Below, piece after piece: positions 38,268 to 47,871 of a DNA stretch of 64,000 nucleotides. This DNA comes from Micromonospora sp. WMMD1120. GTDB taxonomy: Bacteria > Actinomycetota > Actinomycetes > Mycobacteriales > Micromonosporaceae. The DNA lies in NCBI RefSeq assembly GCF_029626235.1, contig NZ_JARUBO010000005.1:3504501-3568500 (forward strand), in the 5' to 3' direction. Within the stretch, counting starts at the first letter, position 1, and each line of letters starts with the position of its first letter. Position numbers and translations under genes: made by a program. The notes under the pieces were generated by a model that had not been told where the DNA came from, searched no databases, and saw only the letters and a list, made by a program, of their open reading frames with translations.

Positions 38268-40433
38268 GTGGCCGCCGTCCCGGACCCCGCCGACAGCGCC
38301 GCCGGCCGGGCCGACACGCAGGGGTACGCGGCCGACTGGGCCCGCGCGGTGCGCCGCCTCGGGTTCGTGCCGTTCAGCACCACCGAGACCGAGCGGATGC
38401 TGCTGGCGCACACGATCCGGCTGGCCGCCGTGGTGCGCGGGGAGCCGTTCGACGCGCGCCCGGCCGAGGAGGTCGGACGGGCGCTGGTGCGGGCGCACCT
38501 CACCGATCCGCAGATTCTGGAGTGGACGCTGCACGCCCTCGGCGCGACCTTTCCGCGCCGGGTCCTCGGAGCCGGTGACCGGCCGGCCGACCTCACCGAC
38601 CGGATCGCGGCGGTGCAGGGTGGACTGGCCGCCGGTTTCGCCGCCGCGCTGCGCGAGCGGACCCTCGGCGAGCAGGAGCGGATCGCGCGCTCCGCCTGGC
38701 GGGCGCGCGACGAGGTCGAGCAGGCGTTGCGCGAGAGCGAGGCCCGGTTCCGGGCGGTCTTCACCGGCGCCGCGATCGGGATCGGGATCGCCGACGTGAA
38801 GGGCCGGATTCTCGACGTCAACGAGGCGTTCGCCGACATGCTCGGCTACGCGATCGAGGAGTTGCGCGAGACCGACGTGGCGGCGCTGTGCCACGCCGAC
38901 GACGCCCCCGGGATGTGGGAGCTGTACCAGGAGCTGATCGAGGGCAGGCGGGACGCCGCCCGGGTCGAGAAGCGCTACCACCGCAAGGACGGCAGCGTGG
39001 TCTGGACGGATGTGGCTCTCTCGCTGATCCGGCACGAGGGTCGACCGCGCTTCACCGTCGCGATGATCGAGGACATCACCCAGCGGCACGAACTCCAGCA
39101 ACGGCTGCGCTTCCAGGCGCTGCACGACCCGTTGACCGGGCTGCCGAACCGGACCCTGTTCTTCGAGACGCTCGGCCGGGTGCTCGACGGCGCCGGCGAC
39201 GGCCAGCGGGTCGGGGTGTGCTTTCTCGACCTGGACGGCTTCAAGGCGATCAACGACAGCCTCGGCCACGACCTCGGTGATCGCCTCCTGGTGATGATCG
39301 GCCGGCGGCTCGCCGCGTGCGTGGCCGATCACGGCCACCTGGTCGCCCGGATGGGCGGCGACGAGTTCGTGATCCTCGTCGACGGGGGCAACGACAGCGT
39401 CGACCCGGTCGCCGTCGCGAAGGCCGCCCTGGCCGCCGTGGCGGCCCCGGCGCATGTCGGTGACCACCAGTTGGCCGTCTCGGCGAGTGTCGGGATCGTG
39501 CAGTGCCCCGCCGCGGAGACCAGCGCGTCCGAGCTGATGAAGGCCGCCGACACCACCCTCTACTGGGCCAAGGCGGCGGGCCGGGGCCGGTGGGCGGTCT
39601 ACGAGCCGGAACGCGCCGCCCGTGACCTGGCCCGCTCGGCGCTCGTCGCCGGGCTGCCCGCCGCCCTGGACCGGGGCGAGTTCGTGCTGCACTACCAGCC
39701 GATCGTGTCGCTGCTCGAGGGCCGGATGCTCGCGGTGGAGGCGCTGGTCCGGTGGGAGCATCCCGAGTTGGGCCTGATCGGGCCGGACCGGTTCATCGGC
39801 CTGGCGGAGGAGACCGGCCTGATCGTCCGCCTGGGTGAGTGGGTGCTGCGGCGGGCCTGCGCGGACGCCGAGCGGTGGTGGCGGGAGTTCCCCGACGCCC
39901 GGCTGGTGGTCAGCGTCAACCTGGCCGCGCGGCAGGCCGACGACCCCGCCATCGTGGACACCGTCGCGGACGCGCTGCGCGACAGCGGACTCCCCGCGGA
40001 CCTGCTGCAACTGGAGCTGACCGAGAGCGCCGTGATGGGCAGCGCCGGTGAGCCCCTGCGCAGCCTGCACCGGCTCGCCGAGCTCGGGGTGCGGATGGCC
40101 GTGGACGACTTCGGCACCGGCTACTCCAACCTCGCCTATCTGCGGCGACTGCCGATCCACTGCCTGAAGCTCGCCGGCCCGTTCGTCGAGGGCATCCGGG
40201 CCGACGGCGTGGACCTGGCGGCCGACCACCGCGACGAACGCATCGTCGACGCGTTGGTGCGGTTGGCGCACGCCCTGGAGCTGTGGGTCACCGCCGAGGC
40301 GGTGGAGACCGGGGCGCAGGCGGAACGGCTGCGGGCGCTGCGCTGCGACACCGGGCAGGGACGGTTCTTCGGGCCGCCGGCCCCGGCCGACGCGATCACC
40401 GCCCGGCTGCGGGACGGTCAGGTGGCGGCGTGA
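38268..40433 (+). CDS. PAS-GGDEF-EAL cyclic-di-GMP signalling protein
   Basis: 721 residues: an N-terminal ~150-residue helical region (GYAADWARAVRRLGFVPFS), a PAS domain (~155-275), GGDEF (~280-447, intact RMGGDEFVILVDG near 362) and EAL (~457-710; VEALVRWEHPE, VSVNLAARQ, ELTESAV, VDDFGTGYSNLAYLRR). The usual LKIDRSF element is LKLAGPF here, keeping Lys but losing the next acidic residue, and AEGVE is AEAVET. Both activities therefore look mostly intact, with some doubt for the phosphodiesterase. The same frame is open upstream, but those residues overlap the thiolase gene and look like shadow. GTG 38268 is the chosen start; it is uncertain. Confidence 0.88.
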   Translation: MAAVPDPADSAAGRADTQGYAADWARAVRRLGFVPFSTTETERMLLAHTIRLAAVVRGEPFDARPAEEVGRALVRAHLTDPQILEWTLHALGATFPRRVLGAGDRPADLTDRIAAVQGGLAAGFAAALRERTLGEQERIARSAWRARDEVEQALRESEARFRAVFTGAAIGIGIADVKGRILDVNEAFADMLGYAIEELRETDVAALCHADDAPGMWELYQELIEGRRDAARVEKRYHRKDGSVVWTDVALSLIRHEGRPRFTVAMIEDITQRHELQQRLRFQALHDPLTGLPNRTLFFETLGRVLDGAGDGQRVGVCFLDLDGFKAINDSLGHDLGDRLLVMIGRRLAACVADHGHLVARMGGDEFVILVDGGNDSVDPVAVAKAALAAVAAPAHVGDHQLAVSASVGIVQCPAAETSASELMKAADTTLYWAKAAGRGRWAVYEPERAARDLARSALVAGLPAALDRGEFVLHYQPIVSLLEGRMLAVEALVRWEHPELGLIGPDRFIGLAEETGLIVRLGEWVLRRACADAERWWREFPDARLVVSVNLAARQADDPAIVDTVADALRDSGLPADLLQLELTESAVMGSAGEPLRSLHRLAELGVRMAVDDFGTGYSNLAYLRRLPIHCLKLAGPFVEGIRADGVDLAADHRDERIVDALVRLAHALELWVTAEAVETGAQAERLRALRCDTGQGRFFGPPAPADAITARLRDGQVAA

Positions 40434-40526
40434 GCGAGCGGACAGCAGGCCCGGCGTTCTGGCGGATCGCGGCTGGCGACGGCGGCGACCGGTGCGGCGC
40501 GGCCGGCGGCGGGAGAGGGTGACAAC

Positions 40527-41027
40527 GTGGATCTGACCGACTCGCAGACGGCGGTGACGGTGGTGGCCGGGTTGGCCATCCTGGCCGGTCTGGCCGGCGT
40601 GGTGGTGCCGGGCCTGCCGGCGTTGCCGCTGTGCTGGGGCGGCGTGCTGGTCTGGGCGATCTTCGGCGGCGCCGGCCCGGGTGGTTGGGCGGTGTTCGCC
40701 GCCGCCACGCTCGTGGTCGCCGGCGGCACCGTGATCAAGTACGCCTGGCCGGGCCGGAACCTGAAACGCACCGGTGTGCCGACGTCCACCCTGCTCGCCG
40801 GCGGGGTGCTCGGCATCGTCGGGTTCTTCGTGGTGCCGGTCGTGGGGCTGGTGCTCGGTTTCGTCGCCGGGGTCTGGGCGGCGGAGCGCCTGCGGCTGGG
40901 CAGCAACAGCCTGGCCTGGCCGTCCACCGTCCAGGCGCTGAAGGCCGCCGGGCTGTCGATGCTCGTGGAGTTCCTGGCCGGCGTCCTCGTCGCCGCTCTC
41001 TGGGTGGCCGGCCTCCTGCTGACCTGA
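40527..41027 (+). CDS. DUF456-family membrane protein
   Basis: 166 residues, about five hydrophobic helices: TVVAGLAILAGLAGVVVPGL, PLCWGGVLVWAIFGG, LAGGVLGIVGFFVVPVVGLV with a GFVAGVWAAERLR loop, matching DUF456 in length and layout. GTG 40527 has GAGAGGG ~7 bp upstream. It lies ~90 bp after the GGDEF/EAL gene and ends in a strong terminator. The function is unknown. Confidence 0.8.
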   Translation: MDLTDSQTAVTVVAGLAILAGLAGVVVPGLPALPLCWGGVLVWAIFGGAGPGGWAVFAAATLVVAGGTVIKYAWPGRNLKRTGVPTSTLLAGGVLGIVGFFVVPVVGLVLGFVAGVWAAERLRLGSNSLAWPSTVQALKAAGLSMLVEFLAGVLVAALWVAGLLLT

Positions 41028-41033
41028 GCGAGG

Positions 41034-41093
41034 GCGCGGGGCACTTTTCGGGTACGGCGGGACGCCGTACGGAGAGAGAGGTGTGCCCCGCGC
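41034..41093 (+). terminator. Branched hairpin after the DUF456 gene
   Basis: Outer arms gcgcggggcac and gtgccccgcgc pair over 11 bp; inside, gtacggc/gccgtac forms a second stem. It begins six bases after the stop codon and includes cttttc. Confidence 0.8.
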
Positions 41094-41328
41094 CGCGGGT
41101 CGGGCGGTCCGAGCGCCCGGGTGGCCCCGAGCGGGCCTGGTCACCTGTTCAGGATGCGTGTCGCGGTGGCGGCGGGCAACGCAATTAGGGCCTGTGTCAA
41201 AGCCCCTGGCCGGCCTGCGGCGGGCCCGAACGACGCTGAGATTCCCGCCGGCGATGTATTGACCGTCCTAATTGGCCGGGACGACACTTTGCGCACTCGC
41301 ACGCGTTACCACAGCAGGGAGGTGTGCA
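41094..41328. other. Upstream region of the APC permease, no gene seen
   Basis: Non-coding by inspection. It is AT-richer at 41257-41300, where tattgaccg is a possible -35 region. GGGAGGTG at 41318-41325 is the ribosome binding site of the permease gene. No GlnR box was identified. Confidence 0.45.
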
Positions 41329-42915
41329 GTGGCCACGACGCCCGTGCCGACAGCCGAGCAACCGATGGACGACGACGCCCGCCGGCTCGCCGAACTCGGC
41401 TACAAACAGGAGTTGCGCCGCAAGTGGAGCGGCTTCTCCAACTTCGCCATCTCGTTCTCGATCATCTCGATCCTGGCCGGCTGCTTCACCACCTTCGGCC
41501 AGGCGTGGAACAACGGCGGACCGGTCGCCATCTCCTGGGGCTGGCCGCTGATATCGCTGTTCATCCTGATCATCGGCTTCTGCCTGGCGGAGCTGGTGTC
41601 GGCCTATCCGACCGCCGGGGGGATCTACTGGTGGGCGGCGACCATGGGCCGTCCGGTGCACGGCTGGTTCACCGGCTGGCTGAACCTGATCGGCCTGGTC
41701 GCGGTCACCGCGTCGGTCGACTACGGCTGCGCGACGTTTCTCAATTTGACCCTGTCGGCGCTCTTCGACGGCTGGGCCGGGACGCTGCGCCAGGCGTTCG
41801 TCCTCTTCGTGATCATCCTGGTGCTGCACGGGCTGATCAACATCTTCGGGCACCGGATCATCGACGTCCTGCAGAACGTCTCGGTCTGGTGGCACGTGGC
41901 CGGCGCGGCGGTGGTGGTGGCCATCCTGGTCCTCGTCCCCGACGACCACCAGAGCTTCCAGTTCGTGTTCACCGAGCGGTTCAACAACTCCGGCTTCGGC
42001 GACGGCGACACCGCTGGCCTGACGTTCTGGATCTACGTGCTGCCGCTGGGCTTCCTGCTCACCCAGTACACGATCACCGGCTTCGACGCCTGCGCGCACG
42101 TCTCCGAGGAGACCCGGGGCGCCTCGCAGGCCGCCGCCCGTGGCCTCTGGCAGTCGATCTTCTACTCGGCGGTCGGTGGCTGGGTCCTGCTGCTGGCGTT
42201 CCTCTTCGCCGCCACCGACGTCGAGGCGGTGAACGCCGCCGACGGCTTCTCCGGCGCGATCTTCGAATCCGCCCTGACCCCGGTCTTCTTCAAGGTTGTC
42301 ATCATCATCAGCACCATCGGGCAGTTCTTCTGCGGGATGAGCTGCGTGACGTCGATGAGTCGCATGGCGTACGCGTTCAGCAGGGACCGGGCGGTGCCGG
42401 GATGGCGGCTCTGGGCGACCGTCGACCGCAACGGCACCCCGGTCAAGGCGATCATCGGCGCCACGCTGGCCGGTCTGGTGCTGACCCTGCCGGCCCTCTA
42501 CGAGAGCGCGGCGGGCATCCCGGTCGCCTTCTACGCGGTGGTCTCCGTCGCGGTGCTCGGGCTCTACCTGTCCTTTCTCATCCCGATCGCGCTGCGACTG
42601 CGGATGGGGGACCGGTTCGTCCCCGGACCGTGGACGCTCGGCCGCAGGTACAAACTGCTCGGCTGGATCGCGGTGGTCGAGATCGCGGTCATCGCCGTGT
42701 ACTTCGTGCTGCCGATCGTGCCCGCGGGGGTGCCCGGCAACGACGGGTTCACCTGGTCGGCGGTGAACTACGCGCCGATAGCCGTCGGCGGGGTGCTGCT
42801 GGTGGTCGCCGTCTGGTGGTACGCGTCCGCGCGGAGATGGTTCACCGGTCCGGTGCGTACCGTCGGGGAGCCGGCAGCCCCGTCGCGGCCGGCGGCTGTC
42901 GACGGGCCGGAGTGA
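41329..42915 (+). CDS. Amino acid/polyamine permease (APC superfamily)
   Basis: A 528-residue, about 12-helix permease. It starts RKWSGFSNFAISFSIISIL, the usual opening of GABA/amino-acid permeases, and has the G-rich helix LAELVSAYPTAGGIYWWAAT and FDACAHVSEETRGAS. Context suggests import of an amine or GABA-like compound for the downstream ligase/dehydrogenase genes. GTG 41329 has GGGAGGTG 6 bp upstream. The PQQ-type gene on the other strand separates it from the ligase. Confidence 0.9.
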   Translation: MATTPVPTAEQPMDDDARRLAELGYKQELRRKWSGFSNFAISFSIISILAGCFTTFGQAWNNGGPVAISWGWPLISLFILIIGFCLAELVSAYPTAGGIYWWAATMGRPVHGWFTGWLNLIGLVAVTASVDYGCATFLNLTLSALFDGWAGTLRQAFVLFVIILVLHGLINIFGHRIIDVLQNVSVWWHVAGAAVVVAILVLVPDDHQSFQFVFTERFNNSGFGDGDTAGLTFWIYVLPLGFLLTQYTITGFDACAHVSEETRGASQAAARGLWQSIFYSAVGGWVLLLAFLFAATDVEAVNAADGFSGAIFESALTPVFFKVVIIISTIGQFFCGMSCVTSMSRMAYAFSRDRAVPGWRLWATVDRNGTPVKAIIGATLAGLVLTLPALYESAAGIPVAFYAVVSVAVLGLYLSFLIPIALRLRMGDRFVPGPWTLGRRYKLLGWIAVVEIAVIAVYFVLPIVPAGVPGNDGFTWSAVNYAPIAVGGVLLVVAVWWYASARRWFTGPVRTVGEPAAPSRPAAVDGPE

Positions 42916-42933
42916 CGGCTGCCGCGCGGTGGG

Positions 42934-44064
42934 TCAGGACCGTGCGGTGCCGGCACGACCGACGGGCGGCGGTTGCCGCTCGCCGGTAGGGAACCGCAGG
43001 ATGCGGTCGTCCGGCGGCGTGGGCGTGCCGTTGTCGTCGCGGTTGCTGGTGGTCACCCAGAGTGAGCCGTCCGGGGCCGTGGCGACGGTACGGAGGCGGC
43101 CGTACACGCCGACCAGCGCGGCGACCGGGGTGCCGACCGCTCCGGCGGCGCTCACCGGCACCGTCCAGAGCCGCATGCCCCGCAGGGCGGCGACGTACAG
43201 CGTGCCGCCGGCGAAGGCGGCGCCGCTCGGCGACGCCTGCGCCGGCGGCCAGGCCACCACGGGAGCGCGGAACCGGGGGTCGGCGCTCGGACCCTCCACG
43301 ATCGGCCAGCCGTAGTTGCCGCCCCGGACGATGACGTTCACCTCGTCCCAGGTGGCCTGGCCGAACTCGGTGGCGAACAGCCGACCGCGCGGGTCCCAGG
43401 CCAACCCCTGCACGTTGCGGTGCCCGTAGCTGTAGACCGCTGAGCCCGGGAAGGGGTTGTCCGCCGGGATGCCGCCGTTCGGCCGGACCCGCAGGATCTT
43501 GCCGTTGCGGCTGGTCGGGTTCTGCGCGTTGGCGGGCGTGCCGGCGTCACCGATGCCGGCGTAGAGCAGCCCGTCCGGGCCGAAGGCGATCCGGCCGCCG
43601 TTGTGTACCGCCGCCCGGGTCAGGCCACTGACCAGCACCTGCTGGGTCTGCGGCGCGCGGAGCCGGAAGCGGGTGATGCGGATGTCGGAGGCGGTGGTGA
43701 AGCAGGCGTACACCCAGCGGTCCTGTCGGTAGCGGGGCGACACCGCCAGGCCGAGCAGCCCGCCCTCGCCACCGGCGACGACGCCGGGGATCCGGGCGAC
43801 CGGCACGGGCGGCCGGCCCGGTCGTACCCGCAGCACGGTGCCGAGGTCGCGTTGGCCGACGAGCGCGCTGCCGTCCGGGAGGAAGGCGAGCCCCCAGGGC
43901 ACGTCCAGCCCGGTCGCGACGACCTCCGGGTCGGCGAGGTCGACGCCCCCGGCGTCCGCCGCGACCACCGGCGTCGGTGGTGGCCGTACGTCCGCCTCGG
44001 CGCGCACGGTGGTGCCCAGTCCGGTGACGAGGACGGCGACGGTCAGGATCGCGCGAAGACGCAT
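42934..44064 (-). CDS. Secreted PQQ-dependent sugar dehydrogenase-like protein
   Basis: A 376-residue exported beta-propeller of the soluble aldose/glucose dehydrogenase family: signal peptide MRLRAILTVAVLVTGLGTTV, then LDVPWGLAFLPDGSALVGQRD, PRYRQDRWVYACFT, AVHNGGRIAFGPDGLLYAGIGD and YSYGHRNVQGLAWDPRG. These include the PQQ/Ca-binding loop residues. It oxidises aldoses outside the membrane if PQQ is available; no PQQ genes are in this window. ATG 44064 has GAGGAGC upstream. It lies antisense inside the amine cluster and is probably unrelated to it. Confidence 0.9.
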   Translation of the reverse strand: MRLRAILTVAVLVTGLGTTVRAEADVRPPPTPVVAADAGGVDLADPEVVATGLDVPWGLAFLPDGSALVGQRDLGTVLRVRPGRPPVPVARIPGVVAGGEGGLLGLAVSPRYRQDRWVYACFTTASDIRITRFRLRAPQTQQVLVSGLTRAAVHNGGRIAFGPDGLLYAGIGDAGTPANAQNPTSRNGKILRVRPNGGIPADNPFPGSAVYSYGHRNVQGLAWDPRGRLFATEFGQATWDEVNVIVRGGNYGWPIVEGPSADPRFRAPVVAWPPAQASPSGAAFAGGTLYVAALRGMRLWTVPVSAAGAVGTPVAALVGVYGRLRTVATAPDGSLWVTTSNRDDNGTPTPPDDRILRFPTGERQPPPVGRAGTARS

Positions 44065-44154
44065 GACAGCTCCTCGGTGGTTTGCCGCCGACCGGGCCGG
44101 GGGCATTGACGGTGATCCGGATTGCCAGTAGACCTTGGTGATGGAGGGCCCCTG

Positions 44155-45519
44155 ATGAGCAGAACGCCGTTCACGCTGGAAGAGTTGCGGGTCGCCGTCC
44201 AGGCCGGTGAGATCGACACCGTGGTGCTGGCCCTCGTCGACATGCAGGGCCGCTTGCAGGGCAAACGCTTCCACGCGCCGTTCTTCCTCGACCAGGTCGC
44301 CGAGCACGGCAGCGAGGGGTGCAACTACCTGCTCGCCGTGGACGTCGAGATGAACACCGTCGACGGGTACGCGATGTCGAGCTGGGAGCGCGGCTACGGC
44401 GACTTCGCGATGGTGCCGGATCTCAGCACCCTGCGCCGGATGCCCTGGCAGCCGGGCTCGGCGCTGCTGCTGGCCGACCTGACCTGGCTCGACGGCTCGG
44501 GTGACGTGGTCGCCTCGCCCCGGCAGATCCTGCGTCGGCAGTTGGCGCGGCTGGCCGAACACGGGTTGACCGCGTACGCCGGCACCGAGCTGGAGTTCGT
44601 GCTGTTCCGCGACTCGTACGAGGACGCGTGGGCGCGCGGCTACCGTGACCTCACCCCGGCCAACCAGTACAACGTGGACTACTCGCTGCTCGGCACGGCC
44701 CGGGTGGAGCCGCTGCTACGCCGGATCCGCACCGAGATGGCCGCCGCCGGGTTGACGCCGGAGAGTGCGAAGGGCGAGTGCAACCTCGGCCAGCACGAGA
44801 TCGCCTTCCGGTACGACGAGGCGGTGGCCTGCGCGGACCACCACGTGATCTACAAGAACGGCGCGAAGGAGATCGCCGCCCAGGAGGGGATGTCGATCAC
44901 CTTCATGGCCAAGCCGAACGAGCGGGAGGGCAACTCCTGCCACATCCACTTCTCGTTGCGCGACGCGTCCGGCGCGTCGGCGATGCTCGGGGACGGACCG
45001 GCGCACCTGTCGCCTATTGGGCAGCGGGTGCTCGCCGGGCTGCTGGCCACGATGCGCGAGTTCAGCCTGCTCTTCGCCCCGAACATCAACTCCTACAAGC
45101 GCTACCAGCCCGGCTCGTTCGCGCCGACCGCGCTGCGGTGGGGCGTCGACAACCGCACCTGCGCGCTGCGGGTGGTGGGCCACGGGCAGGGCATGCGGGT
45201 GGAGAACCGGGTGCCCGGCGCGGACGTCAACCCGTACCTGGCGATCGCCGGGCTGGTCGCCGGGGCGCTGCACGGCATCGAGAGCGAGCTGGAGTTGGGC
45301 GCGGAGTGCACCGGCAACGCGTACGACGATCCGGAGGCCGAGCGTGTCCCGACCACCCTGCGTGACGCCCTGGCGTTGTGGGAGGCGTCCGAGGTGGCCC
45401 GTGACGCCTTCGGCGACGAGGTGGTGGCCCACTACGCCAACCAGGCGAGAGTAGAGCTCTCGGCTTTCGACGCCGCGGTCACGGACTGGGAGCTGAGACG
45501 TGGATTCGAACGCCTCTGA
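44155..45519 (+). CDS. Glutamine synthetase-family ligase, probable gamma-glutamyl-amine synthetase
   Basis: A 454-residue GS-III/PuuA-GlnA3/GlnA4-type protein. Features: VLALVDMQGRLQGKRF, AGTELEFVLFR (catalytic Glu), GECNLGQHEI (nucleotide/metal), EGNSCHIHFSL and VENRVPGADVNPYLAIAG. Related enzymes ligate glutamate to polyamines or ethanolamine to open a catabolic route. An aldehyde dehydrogenase, SDR and hydrolase follow, which fits that pathway better than ammonia assimilation. ATG 44155 has GGAGGG 6 bp upstream. The exact amine is unknown. Confidence 0.88.
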   Translation: MSRTPFTLEELRVAVQAGEIDTVVLALVDMQGRLQGKRFHAPFFLDQVAEHGSEGCNYLLAVDVEMNTVDGYAMSSWERGYGDFAMVPDLSTLRRMPWQPGSALLLADLTWLDGSGDVVASPRQILRRQLARLAEHGLTAYAGTELEFVLFRDSYEDAWARGYRDLTPANQYNVDYSLLGTARVEPLLRRIRTEMAAAGLTPESAKGECNLGQHEIAFRYDEAVACADHHVIYKNGAKEIAAQEGMSITFMAKPNEREGNSCHIHFSLRDASGASAMLGDGPAHLSPIGQRVLAGLLATMREFSLLFAPNINSYKRYQPGSFAPTALRWGVDNRTCALRVVGHGQGMRVENRVPGADVNPYLAIAGLVAGALHGIESELELGAECTGNAYDDPEAERVPTTLRDALALWEASEVARDAFGDEVVAHYANQARVELSAFDAAVTDWELRRGFERL

Positions 45520-45534
45520 CCGCCCCCGTCCTCC

Positions 45535-45606
45535 GCGATCTTGCACGTGCTGTCGACGATTCGCGCCGATGTGCACCTTGTGTCGGCACCGTAACCGCAA
45601 GATCGC
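45535..45606. terminator. gcgatcttgc...gcaagatcgc hairpin between ligase and dehydrogenase genes
   Basis: Perfect 10-bp arms (45535-45544 and 45597-45606) with partial pairing inside. It lies 16 bp after the ligase stop codon, so the aldehyde dehydrogenase may be only partly co-transcribed. It shares its gatcttg/caagatc arms with the hairpin at 27345-27391. Confidence 0.65.
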
Positions 45607-45626
45607 GTAGGGGAGGGGGCGGGGGC

Positions 45627-46982
45627 GTGACTGTTGTTGTTGATCCAGCTACCGGGGAGGGGTTTCGGGAGGTATCCGCGGCCTCCCTGGTCGAGGTCGA
45701 CTCGGCTGTCGCCGCCGCGGCGCGGGCCTTCGAGACATGGCGACGGGTGGGGCCGGGGGATCGGGCGCGGCTGCTGCGGCGGTTCGCCGCCGTCGTCGAC
45801 GCGCACGTCGAGGAGCTGGCCGCGATCGAGGTCCGCAACTCCGGGCACACCATCGGCAACGCCCGGTGGGAGGCCGGCAACGTCCGGGACGTGCTCGACT
45901 ACTACGCCGGTGCGCCCGAGCGGCTGACCGGGCGGCAGATCCCGGTGCCGGGCGGTGTGGACGTCACCTTCCACGAGCCGCTCGGTGTGGTCGGCGTGAT
46001 CGTCCCGTGGAACTTCCCCATGCCGATCGCCGCCTGGGGATTCGTCCCGGCCCTCGCCGCCGGCAACACGGTGGTGCTCAAGCCGGCCGAGCTGACCCCG
46101 CTCACCGCGCTGCGGCTGGCCGAGCTGGCCGTCGAGGCGGGCCTGCCCGAGGGCGTGTTCACCGTCGTACCGGGGTCGGGCGCGGTGGTGGGGGAGCGGT
46201 TCGTCAGCCACCCCGCGGTCCGCAAGCTCTGCTTCACCGGCTCCACAGCGGTGGGCGCCCGGATCATGGCCGGCTGCGCCGAGCAGGTGAAGCGACTCAC
46301 CCTGGAGCTGGGCGGCAAGAGCGCCAACATCGTGTTCGCCGACGCCGACCTGGAACGCGCCGCCGCGACCGCGCCGGCCGCGGTCTTCGACAACGCCGGC
46401 CAGGACTGCTGCGCGCGGTCGCGGATCCTCGTGCAACGCCAGGTGTACGACAGGTTCCTGGCCCTGCTCGAACCAGCGGTACGCGCGGTGCGGGTGGAGG
46501 ACCCGTCCCGGGACACCGCCGAGATGGGACCGCTGATCTCCGCCGCCCAGCGGGACCGGGTCGCCGGGTACCTGACCGGCGCGACGGTCGCCTTCACCGG
46601 CTCCTGCCCGGACGGCCCCGGGTTCTGGCACGCACCGACCGTGCTGCTGGCCGACTCGCCGGCCGACCGGCACTGGCGGGAGGAGATCTTCGGCCCGGTG
46701 GTGTCGGTGCTGCCGTTCGACGACGAGGCGGACGCCGTCCGGCTCGCCAACGACACCGAGTACGGCCTCTCCGGCTCGATCTGGACCAGGGACGTGGGTC
46801 GCGCGCTGCGGATGGCCCGCGCCGTCGAATCGGGCAACCTCAGCGTCAACTCGCACTCCTCGGTGCGCTACTGGACCCCGTTCGGCGGGATGAAGCGCTC
46901 CGGGCTCGGCCGTGAGCTGGGCCCGGACGCGTTGCACTCCTTCACGGACGTCAAGAACGTGTTCATCGCGACGGAGGAGTGA
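45627..46982 (+). CDS. NAD(P)+-dependent aldehyde dehydrogenase
   Basis: A 451-residue aldehyde dehydrogenase, somewhat shorter than the usual ~480-500 because the N-terminal segment is reduced. Motifs: VGVIVPWNFPMPIAAW, NTVVLKPAELTPLTAL, LELGGKSANIVF (general-base Glu) and DNAGQDCCARSRIL (catalytic Cys). In the proposed pathway it would oxidise the gamma-glutamyl-aminoaldehyde. GTG 45627 lies ~20 bp after the hairpin; its stop codon overlaps the SDR start (GTGA). Confidence 0.92.
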   Translation: MTVVVDPATGEGFREVSAASLVEVDSAVAAAARAFETWRRVGPGDRARLLRRFAAVVDAHVEELAAIEVRNSGHTIGNARWEAGNVRDVLDYYAGAPERLTGRQIPVPGGVDVTFHEPLGVVGVIVPWNFPMPIAAWGFVPALAAGNTVVLKPAELTPLTALRLAELAVEAGLPEGVFTVVPGSGAVVGERFVSHPAVRKLCFTGSTAVGARIMAGCAEQVKRLTLELGGKSANIVFADADLERAAATAPAAVFDNAGQDCCARSRILVQRQVYDRFLALLEPAVRAVRVEDPSRDTAEMGPLISAAQRDRVAGYLTGATVAFTGSCPDGPGFWHAPTVLLADSPADRHWREEIFGPVVSVLPFDDEADAVRLANDTEYGLSGSIWTRDVGRALRMARAVESGNLSVNSHSSVRYWTPFGGMKRSGLGRELGPDALHSFTDVKNVFIATEE

Positions 46983-47755
46983 CGCCAGTGCAGAGTCGGT
47001 TGCGGGACCGGGTGGCAGTGGTCACCGGGGCGGGTAGCGGTATCGGCCTGGCCACCGTGCGGCGGTTCGCCGCCGAGGGGGCCCGGGTGGTCTGTGTGGA
47101 CATCGACACCACGGCCGGCGCGAGGGCCGCCGAGGAGTGCGGCGGAGAGTTCGTGGCCACCGACGTCGCCGACGAGTCGGCGGTACGGGACCTGTTCGAC
47201 GGCGTCGTCGACCGGCACGGCCGGGTGGACATCGCCTTCAACAACGCCGGCATCTCACCGCCGGAGGACGACTCGATCCTGGACACCGGCCTGGACGCGT
47301 GGGAGCGGGTGCTGCGGGTCAACACGACGAGCGTCTACCTGTGCTGCAAGTACGCGATCCCGCACATGCGCCGCCAGGGCAAGGGGTCGATCATCAACAC
47401 CGCCTCGTTCGTGGCGCTGATGGGCGCGGCGACGTCGCAGATCGCGTACACAGCGAGCAAGGGTGGCGTGCTGGCGATGACCCGGGAGCTGGGCGTGCAG
47501 TTCGCCCGCGAGGGCATCCGGGTCAACGCGCTGTGCCCAGGCCCGGTGGCCACGCCGCTGCTGCTGAAGCTGTTCGCCGCCGACCCGGAACGGGCGGCCC
47601 GCCGGCTGGTGCACGTGCCGATGGGCCGGTTCGGCGCACCGGAGGAGATCGCGGCCGCGGTGGCGTTCCTGGCCAGCGACGATGCCTCGTTCATGACCGC
47701 CGCCCAGTTCGTCGTGGACGGTGGCATCACCGGCGCCTACGTCACGCCACTGTGA
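46979..47755 (+). CDS. Short-chain dehydrogenase/reductase
   Basis: A 258-residue classical SDR: VAVVTGAGSGIGLATVRRF (cofactor glycine motif), FNNAGISPP, catalytic Ser/Tyr/Lys in INTASFVA and YTASKGGVLAM, and the end FVVDGGITGAYVTPL. Acidic VCVDID after the second strand favours NAD+. It may oxidise an alcohol intermediate of the amine route; this is inferred. The start overlaps the dehydrogenase stop; a GTG at 46988 is also possible. Its own stop overlaps the first GTG of the 60-bp repeat pair. Confidence 0.9.
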   Translation: MTPVQSRLRDRVAVVTGAGSGIGLATVRRFAAEGARVVCVDIDTTAGARAAEECGGEFVATDVADESAVRDLFDGVVDRHGRVDIAFNNAGISPPEDDSILDTGLDAWERVLRVNTTSVYLCCKYAIPHMRRQGKGSIINTASFVALMGAATSQIAYTASKGGVLAMTRELGVQFAREGIRVNALCPGPVATPLLLKLFAADPERAARRLVHVPMGRFGAPEEIAAAVAFLASDDASFMTAAQFVVDGGITGAYVTPL

Positions 47756-47870
47756 GCGTGAGGAGTGAGCCGGGTTTGCGAGCCCCGCAGTCGCGAACCG
47801 GTGCCGGCGCTGTGAGCGTGAGGAGTGAGCCGGGTTTGCGAGCCCCGCAGTCGCGAACCGGTGCCGGCGC
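47751..47870 (+). repeat. Tandem pair of the 60-bp GTGAGCG repeat unit
   Basis: Two identical 60-bp units (47751-47810, 47811-47870). Each reads gtgagcgtgaggagtgagcc and then holds a hairpin, ggtttgcga/tcgcgaacc. Each is 20 codons in frame with the downstream gene (VSVRSEPGLRAPQSRTGAGA). The first GTG overlaps the SDR stop codon (GTGA). A close relative occurs as a tandem pair at 55758-55876 on the opposite strand. Confidence 0.95.
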
Positions 47871-47871
47871 T

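Noticed and set aside
47751..47870. Tandem repeat as a phage attachment site or IS remnant
   Set aside because: No integrase, no target duplication and the same pair recurs at a second gene start; a dispersed repeat fits better.
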